DNA of 64,000 bases from Wurfbainia villosa (GCA_025175895.1 CM046008.1:23143255-23207254), one strand, 5' to 3'. Numbered from the stretch's first letter, positions 44,741 to 56,296 are shown. A program made the numbers and translations. The notes: generated by a model not told the origin, from the sequence alone.

Positions 44741-46580
44741 TGTTAGTGAAAGCCCTAGAGTCAATCATGTGATGATTGTTGTATGGATTTTATTGTATCA
44801 TATTCCTATTTATAAAGGCATGGTTATTATATTTACTTGTATTGATGCCAAATAACTAAATATAATAATGTCCTTGAGTAGTAGGTTCTTATCTATATCA
44901 ATCGATTGGTTGAATCGATAATGAGATGATATAGAGAACACTACTCTTAATCATTCCTAGTCAAGTATTAACATTTAGGGACAATGTTAATGCGTAGAGA
45001 CTAGCATGTAGGTTAACATGATGACTTGATCTCACAAGTCATGGATATGAGATATCAAGTTGACACATGGGTATGCATTGGAGAATGTATACTGAATGAT
45101 CCGCCATGAGAAAGTATCATGGATCGTTATATGAGTGTCATATACTTTCTCATGTGGCTATTAGTATGACTATTAGTCCTTAGACCTGAAGTCACCATGG
45201 TTCCCTACATAAGGAGTTGCATACTTTGGCTTCGTCAAACGTCACCCGTAAATGGGTGGACTATAAAGGCGATTACTGGGTATGTAACAAATTATGTGGA
45301 GGGATGTGAGTGATGTAGATGAGATCTATCCCTCCTATATGACGGGAGTGACATCGATATTCTTGATAGAGTGAGACTACGAAGTGCATGGCCATTCCCA
45401 AATGAGTCAATATGAGATATTAAGCTCGTTTGATTAGAGTGAGTCTACTTGAAGTTCAAGATTTAGATTGTACCGAGGATGACACGGTCTATGTCTCGAT
45501 TAGTCAATCTAGATGTCAAGGATAGAGGGACATTGTCACATATTGTGAGAGTCATAATTAGTAGTCACAAAGGTGATATTGGAGCTCAACATTCTTGTAA
45601 CTTGGGTAGCAATGATGTGTTGTTAGATACCTCTTATTGCTTATGTTCCTAAATCGGTTTAAGGACATTGCCAACGTTTCAAGAACCTATAGGGTCACAC
45701 ACATAAGAGCAATTAGATGGAGATTAGGTTCATATGATGAACCATGAGGATTAGGTTTATGGGATGAACCAAATTGGATTAAGAGTAATCCAAATTAGAC
45801 TAATTGAGTTAGACTCAAGTTGATTCAAGTGTTGAATGAGTCTAATTTAGATTTGATTCATCAAATCAATTTAAATTAATGAAAAGAGATTCATTAAATT
45901 AAATTGACTTGAATCAAATGGTTGGATTTGATCAACCATGGGAGATAAGAGGTCAAGTTTGACTTGACTTGAGAGGGAAGATGAAAGGTCAAGTTTGACT
46001 TGACCAAATGCCATGTCATGATGATGACTTGGCATGGGCGACCAATGATGATGCTCCACATCATCACTGACTTTGTCATATGGTGCCACCTCATGAGGGA
46101 GACCAAGGGTCATGGGAGTTACATGCATGCATGTAACCCCCTCTCCATAATGTGGTCGACCACTTCTTGATGGGGGGGGAATTTATTTTGGGTAACTCCA
46201 TCTTCTTCTTCACAACTTCATCTTCTTCCTTGGATTATTCCCTCAAGCTCTCTCCCTCTCCCAACCTCCTTGGCCGAACCATCCATAGAGTGCTAGCACA
46301 CTCAAGGGTGTGTTTCCTCCACCTATTACTTGTGTTGATACCAATAGAGGAGTGTGCACTTGACACTCTCGAGTTCCGACGAACCTTTTAGACGAGCAGG
46401 ATTTGCGAAGGGCATCGCATTGAGGGTTACATCCTTATCATGTAGATCTAAGGTAGATCTAGGGTTTTATACAAGCACATACATGTTTTAGTTTTAATAC
46501 ATCTTCGCACGGATCCGTGGCCGGACTTCCGGGGTTTCCGCAACGCAAAAAATGGTTTTTACGACTCGGAAAGTCCAACA
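44741..46580 (+). mobile_element. Copia B solo LTR with target duplication CGAAT
   Basis: 1840 bp from TGTTAGTGAAAG to AAGTCCAACA, flanked by CGAAT at 44736-44740 and 46581-46585. No internal sequence remains. Same family as 36973-38772 and 15465-17273. Confidence 0.95.
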
Positions 46581-46585
46581 CGAAT

Positions 46586-48319
46586 TGCTCTGGAGAACAG
46601 GGTACGAGGGAAGGTTGGCTGCCGATGGAGATTTGAGCTCGGTAAGTTTGGTTTACCTTTTATGTGTTGTCTGTAAATTGATGTGAATTGGTAGTGTGTC
46701 AATGCCTTTGGGATCCGATGGGTTTTCTGTTAATGGATCGTTGTATGGCGGTTGCGGTTAGAGCAGTTTCGATTGTCAGCGAGTCAGGAAGAAGGTTGCA
46801 GCTAGGTTGAGCTGGGGATTTCAATCTACAGTTGTTTAGATCCTTGTCTTTGTGTGAATTGATTGGTTGTGGTGGGTTGATTCTATGATAAGCTGCCATT
46901 GCAGTTTTAATTTGAGTGTTGTTTAATTCTTTTTCTTTTAATTGATCAGTTGATGTTGGAGAGATCTTGGTTGGGTGACTCAGCCAAGGATGAATGTAGA
47001 TTTGGGGTTACAAGAGGTGTGTGCTCGAGGTTTTAACTCGTAGACGATGAAAGGATGCGAACATAGAAATGAAGTAGTGGTTAGTTTGTATATTTGTCGG
47101 GTGCTTGTATTTAATCATAGTTTGCTATTATGTGCAGGTTTGGGATATGAAGCAGGTCCACGACTATGAGGATTTCTATTACGAGCTTTGTATCAGGTGG
47201 GTAATATCTATCCTGGTCAGGTAGTTTGTTAAATCCAGTGCATGAATTTCGATTTATGCTGATACTTTTACCTTGACTCCACTCTTATTTAATCATGTGC
47301 TTGTACTGCCTTTGACCTTTGAGATATATTGTTGATAATTCATTGTTTATTTATCACGGATATGAATTACAAACCCTATTGTGTGTTTGCTGATGGATGT
47401 TCAGTTAAGTAAATGTGGTTAGGGTCACAATTGTGAACTCAAATTTGGGTTATCGTGTCACATCACTAGGGTTGGGTGATGGATGGAGTCGATTGTTGTA
47501 TCGTACACATATTAGTTGTGCATATATGGTGGATCTAGTCATCTTTACATAGATAAGTGTGTGGTTGTCAGTATATGGTTATGGACTGGAGGTCCTAGGT
47601 TGTATATCCATTATGGATCATGTGTCTGTGTATGGTTATATGGATTGTTGATAGTGTGTTGCTACGGACTGGAGATCCTAGCATGGTTTATTGTCGATAG
47701 TGTCGCTACAGACTGGAGGTCCTAGCGTGGTTGACTGTCAGTTGTGTATGACTCTCTATGTGGTAGAGAGAGAGTTTTGTGGATTTATGTGTGTGGAGCT
47801 ATGCATTATTACATTGGATGCATGCTGTCGACTGGGTCTCCCTTGTGGTTGAGAAGGGTCGTCAATCAACCTGCCTCCTCGGCCACTCGAGCCAGTTGTA
47901 GCAGAGTTAAGTGCAGAGCATTGGTTGTGCCACGCTCGACCACTATAGATGGTAGTAGCTGGAGTTGCGTACTTGGCCACTGTTGGTGGTGGTAGTTGTA
48001 GCGCACTCGCCCACTATAAACGGTGGTTGTGTGATGTGCAGTTGTCCTGTGTGCGGTGCTCGACCACTCATGGGTAGTGATGGAGCGGCCAGCAGTAGAG
48101 ACTCCCATGGTGTAGCATATACCTCTATGGCGGCAAGCACCTTATTCATATTACCCAATTCGACCACTCGAGAGTTGTGGTAGCTAGAGTTGGGATAGTT
48201 GTCATGTCGTGCCACCCAAGCCATATTGGGGTCATGGTTGTGGTAGGGTCCGCAGACATGACCATGCATATGCATTGCTGGATATGTATATATGTATGCA
48301 TGTATTTTGATATATATTT
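46586..48319 (+). repeat. Tekay-3 LTR, middle segment
   Basis: Continues the LTR after the solo LTR. The phrase CTGGTCAGGTAG at about 47212 corresponds to CTACCTGACCAG at 41140-41151 in Tekay-2. It includes one ACTCTCTATGTGGTAGAGAGAG hairpin near 47752. No gene is seen. Confidence 0.8.
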
Positions 48320-49438
48320 TGTTGGATCGAGCATATCGCTATAGGGGGGGCTGAATAGCGATAAAACCCTTTTCAAAATCGTTCGTTGAGACACGAGTAA
48401 ACACAGCGGTAAGTAAATCTAAAACAGAAGAGACAATGGGTTTTTTTCTTGGTTCGTAGCCTACGACTACTACTCTAAGGCCCTAGTGGTCCTTGACCAC
48501 ACACGGAGGGCAAAACACTAAACGAACTCCTCCTCGTTGGAGGTAGGAGTTAAACAAATACAAAACTCAAGAAGGACACAAGGTAGAGGGACACTCCCCC
48601 TCTCCTTGATACGATTTGAAGCTCGAAATAAAAAGAATAACTTATACAAATTAAAGCTTATACCGTCGACTTTTGAAGACTTGAATCTTGGAGCTTGAGT
48701 CGTCATCTCGGCAGCGCTTCGTCGTAGGGATGTCGGAGACTCGTAGCATATCAGAAGCACTTGGAAGCTTATGAATTGATGAAAAACCCTAGGATAAGCC
48801 CTCCTTTTATAGCCTTTGAGCCCCTCATCGAATGAGTCTTCAACCAATCACAAATGGGCACAAAGCTCCTTAGAATGAGGTGATAAGGCTTGACTCCTCG
48901 AAGCTGATCCTTGACCATCAGTCAACTGATGGCCATCATTAGTCAACTGATGGCAGCATCAGTTGAGTGTTGATCATGGGATGTCAATTGATGGACGACA
49001 GTCGAGTGCTCCAAGCTGACAGTTGACTGATGCTTGCTGCAAGTCAAAGTTACCTCAACAAAAACAAAATTTCGACGGTCGCCGATTGTCCGATCTCGAC
49101 CTAGACCATCCTTGGGATATCTTTGGTCGGATCTACGCTTAAGACCTTCCCCGTAAGGAGGATACAACCTCACTTATGCTCACACACACGAGCTTACCTC
49201 GATACTTACTTTGTAGCTCTCACTTTTGGCCTTCCACTCGATTCCTTTGGCTCCCTCCGAAGTCACTCGAGTGTCGCCCGACCACCGCGGCTTCCTCCGG
49301 GTGTCGCTAGCCTTCAGCTCCAGCTTTAGCACTTTTCTGCACACTCGATTTAGCTCGTGAGATAACGATGTAATCTTAACTTAGTGTCTTTGCCATAATC
49401 AAAACACAGGTTCAATCATCTGGTGCCCCTATACAACA
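48320..49438 (-). repeat. SIRE-1 3' LTR, about 1.1 kb
   Basis: In plus coordinates it starts TGTTGGATCGAGC and ends GCCCCTATACAACA. The minus-strand TATAAAAGG box lies at 48811-48803 and the motif cluster (GTCAACTGATGG forms) at 48918-49030. It matches 58111-59177 throughout. Confidence 0.87.
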
Positions 49439-50770
49439 ATCTCCCCCTTTTTGATCTATGACAAACTTACACGAAGTTAAGGAAAAATGTGGAAACGATT
49501 ATAATCAATTCCCCCTTAACCTTAGGTGAGTTTTAGAACAAAAAGTTCATCTTAAAAATTTTAAATTTTTGTTCTCCCCCTTAACTATTTTTGTTCTCCC
49601 CCTTAACTTATTCTCTTCTCCCCCTTTTTCTATAAATCAAAAAAGATTTGGGGTTTTACATAAAAAGTAAGGGTTTTTAACAAAAAAGTAGCATGCGTAA
49701 CAATATATAAAGATTATCTAACATGAGTCCAAGCATGTGTCTCAATTTACTTTGGTTCGAGGTATAACCCTCTGCACCAACAATATAAGTCTTGAGACTA
49801 ATTTAATTTTCAAAATACTTATAAAATTAGCTTTGAGTTTCAAGATACATATACGCTAATAACTTTTGAAAATATATAACCCTTAGGGTTAGTTTGCTCT
49901 CCCCCTTAATCAAGTATATAAGGTATAGAACAGTTAGGGGGTGCTAAACATTGACCTAGAAAGTTATATATTTAGAGTTTTGTCCAAGTATAAGTAAACG
50001 TTTAAGCTCGATAGTTTGAAAAATAGATAACATTTTTGAAAAGATTATGTAAATTGAAATTGTTCCTTATTCATCTCACCCATTCTAAGTGTCTTAGAAT
50101 TGGTTCACCTTATATGTTGTGTGAGATGATCCCAATTTTATCTTAATTAAGTTTTAATGATTTGAAACCAGTCAACCTTGCGTTAGATTCGGATTTGACC
50201 ATAAGCTCATCAAGTCACTTTTTCAAGATCTTGGCTTCCATGTCATGGCGAGGCACAGGGGCCTTCTTTGATTGGAAAAATGACCACTTCCTTAGACAAA
50301 GCTAATTTCGAGAAAGTAGTAACTTGACTCACCTAAGATCACTTCCAAGTCTAGGATACGGCGAGGTAGCTTTAGCTAGTTCCACTCAGTCAAGTGAACC
50401 AAACTAGATATGTCTTACCTAGCGTACTATCATCTCGTCGCATCCTGGTACTATGTTATCAAGCATTGACGAGTTATAGTCCTATCTAACCATTCTAAAG
50501 AAAATAAGAGGTTTAGGTTACCGGATATACTATTTTGATATTAGCTCCCCCTGGATCATTGAACCAGTATGGTCTGGTCAAGTAATGAACTTGATCCTGG
50601 GGAATCCAAAACATATTGGTCCTTATATGTGAGTTTAATAAGGTTTTCGGGACCCACGCTTGGACTCGATTATGACTACGGTTTACGATAGACATGTAAG
50701 ATCTATTCGTAGTCTTTGAGCTATATCCGAGTCTGACTCTGTTGTACACGACTCTCTGAGTTCCAAGAAG
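49439..50770 (-). other. SIRE-1 non-coding internal region rich in polypurine-tract-like motifs
   Basis: The polypurine tract proper is the minus-strand AAAGGGGGAGAT at 49450-49439, next to the LTR. Further CCCCCTT motifs occur at about 49510, 49575, 49597, 49619 and 49901 in plus coordinates. The part 49950-50510 has a diverged homologue at 43230-43950. A frame at 50513-50749 (minus) contains SIRE gag-end-like phrases (AWVPKTLLNSH) but is broken. Confidence 0.65.
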
Positions 50771-51163
50771 TCAGTTAAGATTCTTGGACCCCGTCGAGAA
50801 CTTGTTCAACCAAGCTTCGAGCTCTTGGACTCGCCCTTTCAAGAGAGAGTTCTCTTCTTCGAGTTTTTCAACTCGAGTTGAGTCCTCCTCTTGAACTCGA
50901 CTAGTCAAAGAGTTTAGAGGTGTCTCTTGTGTGAGGGTTTCAACCTCCTCAACCAAGGACTCGACACTAGACTCGAATTTAGCTAATTTCCTAGTTAGCA
51001 ATTTAATCATATTGTAAAGCGTATGAATTAGTGAGCGGCTAACCTTAATTTTCTCTTTCGGTCCTGCTTTGAGTAGCTTCTTAAAGTAGTCCTCGAGTTC
51101 GGAGTCGGTGTTGTAGTTGGATTCAGATATGAACTCTGACTCAGACTCTTCGGGTCTTGCCAT
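50771..51163 (-). CDS. SIRE gag C-terminal segment, coiled coil
   Basis: A 130-codon frame, MARPEESESEFISESNY onward. An acidic start is followed by a basic stretch (LKAGPKEKIKVSRS) and two heptad-like segments (LAKFESSVESLVEEVETL and VEKLEEENSLLKGRVQEL). This layout is that of the segment after the zinc knuckle in SIRE-type gag. The frame starts 45 bp from the copia D insertion at 51209, so the upstream part of gag has been displaced or lost. The Met is probably internal, not a true start. Confidence 0.6.
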   Translation of the reverse strand: MARPEESESEFISESNYNTDSELEDYFKKLLKAGPKEKIKVSRSLIHTLYNMIKLLTRKLAKFESSVESLVEEVETLTQETPLNSLTSRVQEEDSTRVEKLEEENSLLKGRVQELEAWLNKFSTGSKNLN

Positions 51164-51208
51164 GCATGCTATGCCGATGCCTTCTTCGTTGTCCCATGTT
51201 GCATGAAA

Positions 51209-51613
51209 TGTTGAAAGTTAATCAATAATCAAGACAAGCCATCATGCAAGAAGACAAAACAAATCAATGCAAGGAGGCTCATTAAATGCAACATGCAAGT
51301 CACCATGCAAGAAGACAAAACTAATCAATGCAAGGAGGCTCATTAAATGCAACATGCAAAAAGGTTTTGATGCTCAAAAGTAGGCAACGGTCTTATTCTT
51401 CCAACGGTGGTTTTTTTTCATGCAAAGCTCATTAAGAGCATGTAACCCTATAAAACCCCCTTTGTATGCTTGCTTTCATTCAAAAGGAAAAACATTCATG
51501 TATTCTCCTCCTTCCCTCTTAACAAGCTTTGAAGTTCATACCAAAGCTAAGTTTCACCATTCTCCTACTTCTTACAACAAGCTTTGAAGTTAATACGAAG
51601 CTGAGTTTCATCA
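51209..51613 (+). repeat. Copia D 5' LTR, 405 bp
   Basis: TGTTGAAAGTT to TTTCATCA. It contains a 61 bp direct duplication (about 51240-51361, units starting ATCATGCAAGAAGAC and ACCATGCAAGAAGAC) and a TATAAAA box at 51449-51455. The last base of the LTR is the A of the gag ATG. Confidence 0.93.
51449..51455 (+). promoter_or_regulatory. TATA box of the copia D LTR
   Basis: CCCTATAAAACCCCC, about 160 bp before the LTR end. The same box is at 55874-55880 in the 3' LTR. Confidence 0.7.
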
Positions 51614-53502
51614 TGGTATCAGAGCAGCAAAGTCTAGCCTTTCCGCAGCTAAGCTCACTTCCCCCACAACTCTTTTCCTCTCTTCTTCTTAATTCCTCCA
51701 ACTATATTCAATGGTTCGGATTTATTAAGAGGATCCTAAGTACATATAACCTTGAAGATCAAATTCTTCAGGATCCTCCTAACGAGGTTGATCCCGTCTT
51801 CAAAGAATGGAAAAAGAAGGATAATCAAGTCTTTGTTCATCTCCTTCTTTCCTTAGATGAAGCTCACAAAAGTATGGTTGCTTGCTCTCCTAGTGCTAAA
51901 GCCTTATGGGATCATCTCTCGGTGATATACGGGCAGACCAACAACATTGGAAGGATCTTTGAAATAAGAAGACAGATAGCTGATATGAGGATAGAGAAAA
52001 AGACTCTCCCACAACTCTTTGGAGAATTTGGTGCCTTATGGAGTGAGCTTGAGGTTCTCCGACCATCAACCACTGATCCAACAATAATAATAAAGCGACA
52101 AAATGAAGACAAGGTATTTAGTCTTCTTATGACTCTCGGTGACTCATTCTCAACTATGAGACAGGAAATTCTACGAATGCAAAATCTCCCTGCGTATCAT
52201 GAAGTTTTGCAAATCATCCAAAGAACTGAGTCAAGCTTTAATATTGAAGAAACTTCAAACAAAAAAATGGAAGTTCATGGGTTCAAGATTAACGAAGTTC
52301 ATCCAAAAGAAGAGGTATGTCCTAATTGCAAGAAGAAAGGGCATACAAAGGACAAATGTTGGTTTCTTCATCCTCATTTAAGACCAAAGTCATTTCGAAA
52401 GAAGGAACCCGTGCAAACATTAAAAGTACAAACTTCTGTGGAAGAACATCAAGAAAACTCTACAACAGGTATATGCTTAAACTCCACTCTAGATACTAAA
52501 CATTGGATTATTGATTCTGGATGTGATTATCATATGGTAAAAGATAAAAATAAAGTCCTAAAGTTTAGAACCTTAGAAAAATGTAAGACAGTTAAGGTGG
52601 CTAATGGTCAAAACATAACAGTAAATCAAATAGGAGAAATAGAACTACTAGGAAAGCCAAGTGATGCCCTATATGTTCCAAATTTTACTTCCAATCTAAT
52701 GTCTATTAGTAAAGTAACTAAGGAACATGGTTGCAAGGTTATTTTTGATCCTAACAATGTGTCATTTCAGGACATCAAGACAAATCTTTTGATTGGCAAG
52801 GGATATAAAAGGAATAACCTTTATGTCTTGGATCATGACTATCAAGTCTTTAAAGCAAGCCAGGAGGACTCCCAACTTTGGCATGCCCGACTAGGTCACC
52901 CTAGCAATCATGTCCTAAAATATTTCTTCCCTACAATTAGTTTAGATAATAGTATTTGTGAACCATGTATTCTCGGGAAGGAGACAAAAGCAAACTATCC
53001 TTGTTCTATCACTATATATGAAAAATCCTTTGATCTAGTTCACTCTGATGTATGGACCTCTCCAATTTTGTCTAAACAAGGTTATAAATACTTTGTTACA
53101 TTCATTGATCATAAAACTAGATACACTTGGGTTTACATGATCACTAACAAATCTCAAGTGTTTGAGGCTTTTAAAACCTATAACAATTATATCTCAAGGC
53201 AATACAATGGCAATATTAAGATCCTTAGATCCGATAATGGTGGAGAATACACAAGCAATAAAATGAGAGACTACTTAAAAGAAAGGGGAATTATTCATCA
53301 AACCTCTTGTCCTTATACGCCTCAACAAAATGGGGTAGCCGAAAGGAAAAATAGACATCTATTAGAAACAGCAAGAACTCTCCTAAATCATGCTAATATT
53401 CCCAAAATATTCTGGTGTGAAGCCATTAGCACAACAGCTCATCTAATAAATCTAATGCCAATAGAAAACTTAGGAGGGAAATCTCCAATAGAACTCCTAT
53501 GA
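51613..53502 (+). CDS. Copia D gag, protease and integrase core
   Basis: The frame is open from 51529, but the likely start is the ATG at 51613-51615 (MVSEQQSLAFPQLSSL), which straddles the LTR end and primer site. Gag includes NYIQWFGFIKRILSTYNLED, then a CCHC knuckle CPNCKKKGHTKDKC at 52318-52359. Protease: WIIDSGCDYHMVKD with DSG at 52513-52521. Integrase: HARLGHPS and CEPCILGK (zinc ligands), then VHSDVWTSP, ILRSDNGGEY and GVAERKNRHL supplying D, D and E at about 53047, 53234 and 53341. The frame ends at a TGA at 53500-53502, where integrase should continue; the family resumes in another frame (53510-53880). This is the longest open frame in the window. Confidence 0.9.
   Translation: MVSEQQSLAFPQLSSLPPQLFSSLLLNSSNYIQWFGFIKRILSTYNLEDQILQDPPNEVDPVFKEWKKKDNQVFVHLLLSLDEAHKSMVACSPSAKALWDHLSVIYGQTNNIGRIFEIRRQIADMRIEKKTLPQLFGEFGALWSELEVLRPSTTDPTIIIKRQNEDKVFSLLMTLGDSFSTMRQEILRMQNLPAYHEVLQIIQRTESSFNIEETSNKKMEVHGFKINEVHPKEEVCPNCKKKGHTKDKCWFLHPHLRPKSFRKKEPVQTLKVQTSVEEHQENSTTGICLNSTLDTKHWIIDSGCDYHMVKDKNKVLKFRTLEKCKTVKVANGQNITVNQIGEIELLGKPSDALYVPNFTSNLMSISKVTKEHGCKVIFDPNNVSFQDIKTNLLIGKGYKRNNLYVLDHDYQVFKASQEDSQLWHARLGHPSNHVLKYFFPTISLDNSICEPCILGKETKANYPCSITIYEKSFDLVHSDVWTSPILSKQGYKYFVTFIDHKTRYTWVYMITNKSQVFEAFKTYNNYISRQYNGNIKILRSDNGGEYTSNKMRDYLKERGIIHQTSCPYTPQQNGVAERKNRHLLETARTLLNHANIPKIFWCEAISTTAHLINLMPIENLGGKSPIELL
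51614..51625 (+). other. Primer binding site overlapping the gag start (copia D)
   Basis: TGGTATCAGAGC begins immediately after the LTR end. Its first two bases are the TG of the gag ATG, so the first codons of gag are the primer site itself (ATG GTA TCA GAG C). Confidence 0.9.
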
Positions 53503-54039
53503 TAGAAGGCCTAACATCTCTCATTTAAAAATTTTTGGGTGTATATGCTATGTTTTCATTCCATTACAACTTAGAACTAAATTAGATGATAAAGGAAGGA
53601 AATGTGTTTTCCTTGGATATGCCACCTCAGAAAAAGGATATAAATGCTTTGATCCTGCTACTAACAAGATGTACACATCAAAGGATGTGATATTTGTCGA
53701 AAATGAGTTTTTTTATTCAGAAACAAAGGAGGAAGAGGTAACAAAGGAAAGAAACTCAATTAGTAGTTATCCTCTATTTCCTGAAGAAAGGCAGGATCCA
53801 CCTCAAAATAGCAACTTAGAGGTTCCAGAAAGCTCGCAAGAAGGAACTAATCTAGATCTTCAAGAAACGAGGAAAGCCTAGACCAAGGAGAGACTGAAAT
53901 TCCGTCTCAATTAAGCAACAATAGAGGGACAATAGAAACTGCACATCTACCCTCCTCTCCTCCACCACTAAGGAGGTCGACAAGAATAAGGTATCCTTCA
54001 TCTGAATGGATTAATCGTAGAACATACTTTCATTCTGGC
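53503..54039 (+). pseudogene. Copia D integrase C-terminus and linker, frameshifted
   Basis: After the TGA at 53500 the sequence continues in other frames. CYVFIPLQLRTKLDDKGRKC and YATSEKGYKCFDPATNKM (about 53545-53670) are the copia integrase C-terminal pattern. A 70-codon frame at 53669-53881 (TSKDVIFVENEFFYSETKEE) is followed by a stop. At least two frame changes are needed. Confidence 0.75.
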
Positions 54040-55646
54040 ATGTTATATCATCCTATCTCTGATTATTATACCACTAATAATATCTCACCAAGTCACCAAG
54101 CATTCTTGAGTCACATAGATAAAGCACAGGAACCTAGAACATATGAGGAAGCAAAAGGACAACAATCTTGGCAAAAGGCAATGGAAGAAGAAATCAATGC
54201 CTTGGACAAAAATAGCACTTGGGAGATCACAAATTTGCCTAAAGGAAAGAAACCCGTCGGGTGTAAATGGGTATACAAGATCAAGCATAGAAGTGATGGT
54301 ACCATTGAACGACACAAAGCCAGACTAGTCGCCAAAGGATACACTCAAACCTATGGAATTGATTATAAGGAGACATTTGCACCCGTGGCCAAGATGAACA
54401 CCATCCGAGTCTTACTTGCCCTCGCAATAAATATGGATTGGCCACTTTATCAAATGGATGTTGCCAATGCTTTTCTACAGGGAGAGCTTGAAGAAGAGAT
54501 CTATATGGATATTCCAGAAGGAATTCAAAATAGATATGAGGGGAAGGTATGCAAACTGAACAAGGCCATATATGGTCTCAAACAATCTCCAAGGGCATGG
54601 TATGCCAAACTCAGCTCAGCTCTCTTAAGTTATAAATTCAAAAAATGCAGATTCCTCATTATTTGTTAAAGTAGAAAATGATAAAACTATCATCATTCTT
54701 ATATATGTAGATGATCTCATTATTACAGTGATATAAATCTAATACAACAAGTTAAGTGCTTTCTCAATTCTAAATTCGAAATAAAGGATTTAGGAAAACT
54801 AAAGTACTTTCTAGGTATAGAACTAGCCTACTCCTAATGGACTAGTTCTATCCCAACGGAAGTATACACTTGATCTCTTACAGGAAACTGGAAAACTTGG
54901 AGCAAAACCAGCTAGTAGCCCCTACTTCACATCTAAGAAAGGAAATGACGATGGAAATCCATGGGAGGACATTCAACAATACCAAAGGTTAGTAGGTAAA
55001 TTGATTTACCTAACCATTACTCGTCCGGATATTTCATATGCAGTAAATCAAATTAGCCAAAACATGCATGCACCAAAGGAGAGTCATTGGAAGGCGTGAG
55101 AGAGAATCCTTCACTATTTGAAAGGGACGCCAGAAAAGGAATCGGATGAGGAATAACCATAATACGTAAATCGTGGGATATTGTGATGCAGTTGGGCGGG
55201 AGATCACAAAGATAGAAGATCAACAACGGGATATTGTATGTTTGTTGGAGGAAATTTGGTGTCTTGGAAAAGTAAGAAACAATCACGTGTCAAGATCCAG
55301 ATCTTTGAGCGAATACGAGCAATGGCGATAAACCACAAGTGAACTCATATGGCTAAAAGCCTTAGTTGAAGAGTTGGGGTTCCCGTCAGCCTCAATCAGA
55401 TTATATCGTGACAATTGCAACAAATCCAGATTTCATGAAAGAACCAAGCACATTGAAGTGGATTGCCACTTCATTAGGGAGAAGATTGATGAAAAGATCA
55501 TCACCGCTCATCATATCAACGGACAAGATCAACCAGCAGATATCTTTACTAAGGTTACCACTACTCAACATATGAAGAACATCCTTGACAAATTAGGTGT
55601 CATTGACATGTACGCACCTAACTTGAGGGGGAGTGTTGAAAGTTAA
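54040..55646 (+). pseudogene. Copia D reverse transcriptase and RNase H, frameshifted
   Basis: The frame 54040-54669 carries reverse transcriptase motifs VGCKWVYKIKHRSDGTIERH, RLVAKGYTQTYGIDY, QMDVANAFLQGEL and VCKLNKAIYGLKQSPRAW. A frame change near 54646 precedes the catalytic YVDD at 54704-54715. Later pieces in several frames include RYF/LGIELAYS-like sequence, TRPDISYAVNQISQNMHAPK (about 55020-55080) and, in RNase H, VDCHFIREKIDEKIITAHHI and DQPADIFTK at 55467-55560. It ends at 55646 next to the polypurine tract TTGAGGGGGAG. Not functional as read. Confidence 0.87.
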
Positions 55647-56038
55647 TCAATAATCAAGACAAGCCATCATGCAAGAAGACAAAACAAATCAATGCAAGGA
55701 GGCTCATTAAATGCAACATGCAAGTCACCATGCAAGAAGACAAAACTAATCAATGCAAGGAGGCTCATTAAATGCAACATGCAAAAAGGTTTTGATGCTC
55801 AAAAGTAGGCAACGGTCTTATTCTTCCAACGGTGGTTTTTTTTCATGCAAAGCTCATTAAGAGCATGTAACCCTATAAAACCCCCTTTGTATGCTTGCTT
55901 TCATTCAAAAGGAAAAACATTCATGTATTCTCCTCCTTCCCTCTTAACAAGCTTTGAAGTTCATACCAAAGCTAAGTTTCACCATTCTCCTACTTCTTAC
56001 AACAAGCTTTGAAGTTAATACGAAGCCGAGTTTCATCA
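55634..56038 (+). repeat. Copia D second LTR, 405 bp
   Basis: Identical in length to the first LTR, with one difference seen (CGAAGCCGAG against CGAAGCTGAG). It is preceded by a polypurine tract and followed by a primer site, so it serves as the 3' LTR of one copy and the 5' LTR of a tandem partial copy. Confidence 0.95.
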
Positions 56039-56296
56039 TGGTATCAGAGCAGCAAAGTCTAGCCTTTCCGCAGCTAAGCTCACTTCCCCCACAACTCTTT
56101 TCCTCTCTTCTTCTTAATTCCTCCAACTATATTCAATGGTCCGGATTTATTAAGAGGATCCTAAGTACATATAACCTTGAAGATCAAATTCTTCAGGATC
56201 CTCCTAACGAGGTTGATCCCGTCTTCAAAGAATGGAAAAAGAAGGATAATCAAGTCTTTGTTCATCTCCTTCTTTCCTTAGATGAAGCTCACAAAA
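56039..56296 (+). mobile_element. Tandem partial copy of the copia D internal start
   Basis: 258 bp matching 51614-51871 with one difference (TCCGGA against TTCGGA), covering the primer site and the first 86 gag codons. It stops abruptly after CTCACAAAA, where SIRE LTR sequence begins. Confidence 0.93.

Larger units (their letters stand above)
51209..56038 (+). mobile_element. Copia D retrotransposon, young
   Basis: Two 405 bp LTRs (51209-51613 and 55634-56038) with one visible difference, an iMet primer site (51614-51625), gag, protease, integrase, reverse transcriptase, RNase H and a polypurine tract (55625-55633). The left flank is TGAAA (51204-51208), but the right LTR is followed by a second copy of the internal start instead of a target duplication. 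Near-identical LTRs imply a recent insertion even though the coding region has frameshifts. Confidence 0.92.

Noticed and set aside
44189..44764. 191-codon minus-strand frame as a host gene
   Set aside because: It overlaps the GC-rich block of a Tekay LTR, runs into a solo LTR, and is not kept open in the other LTR copies.
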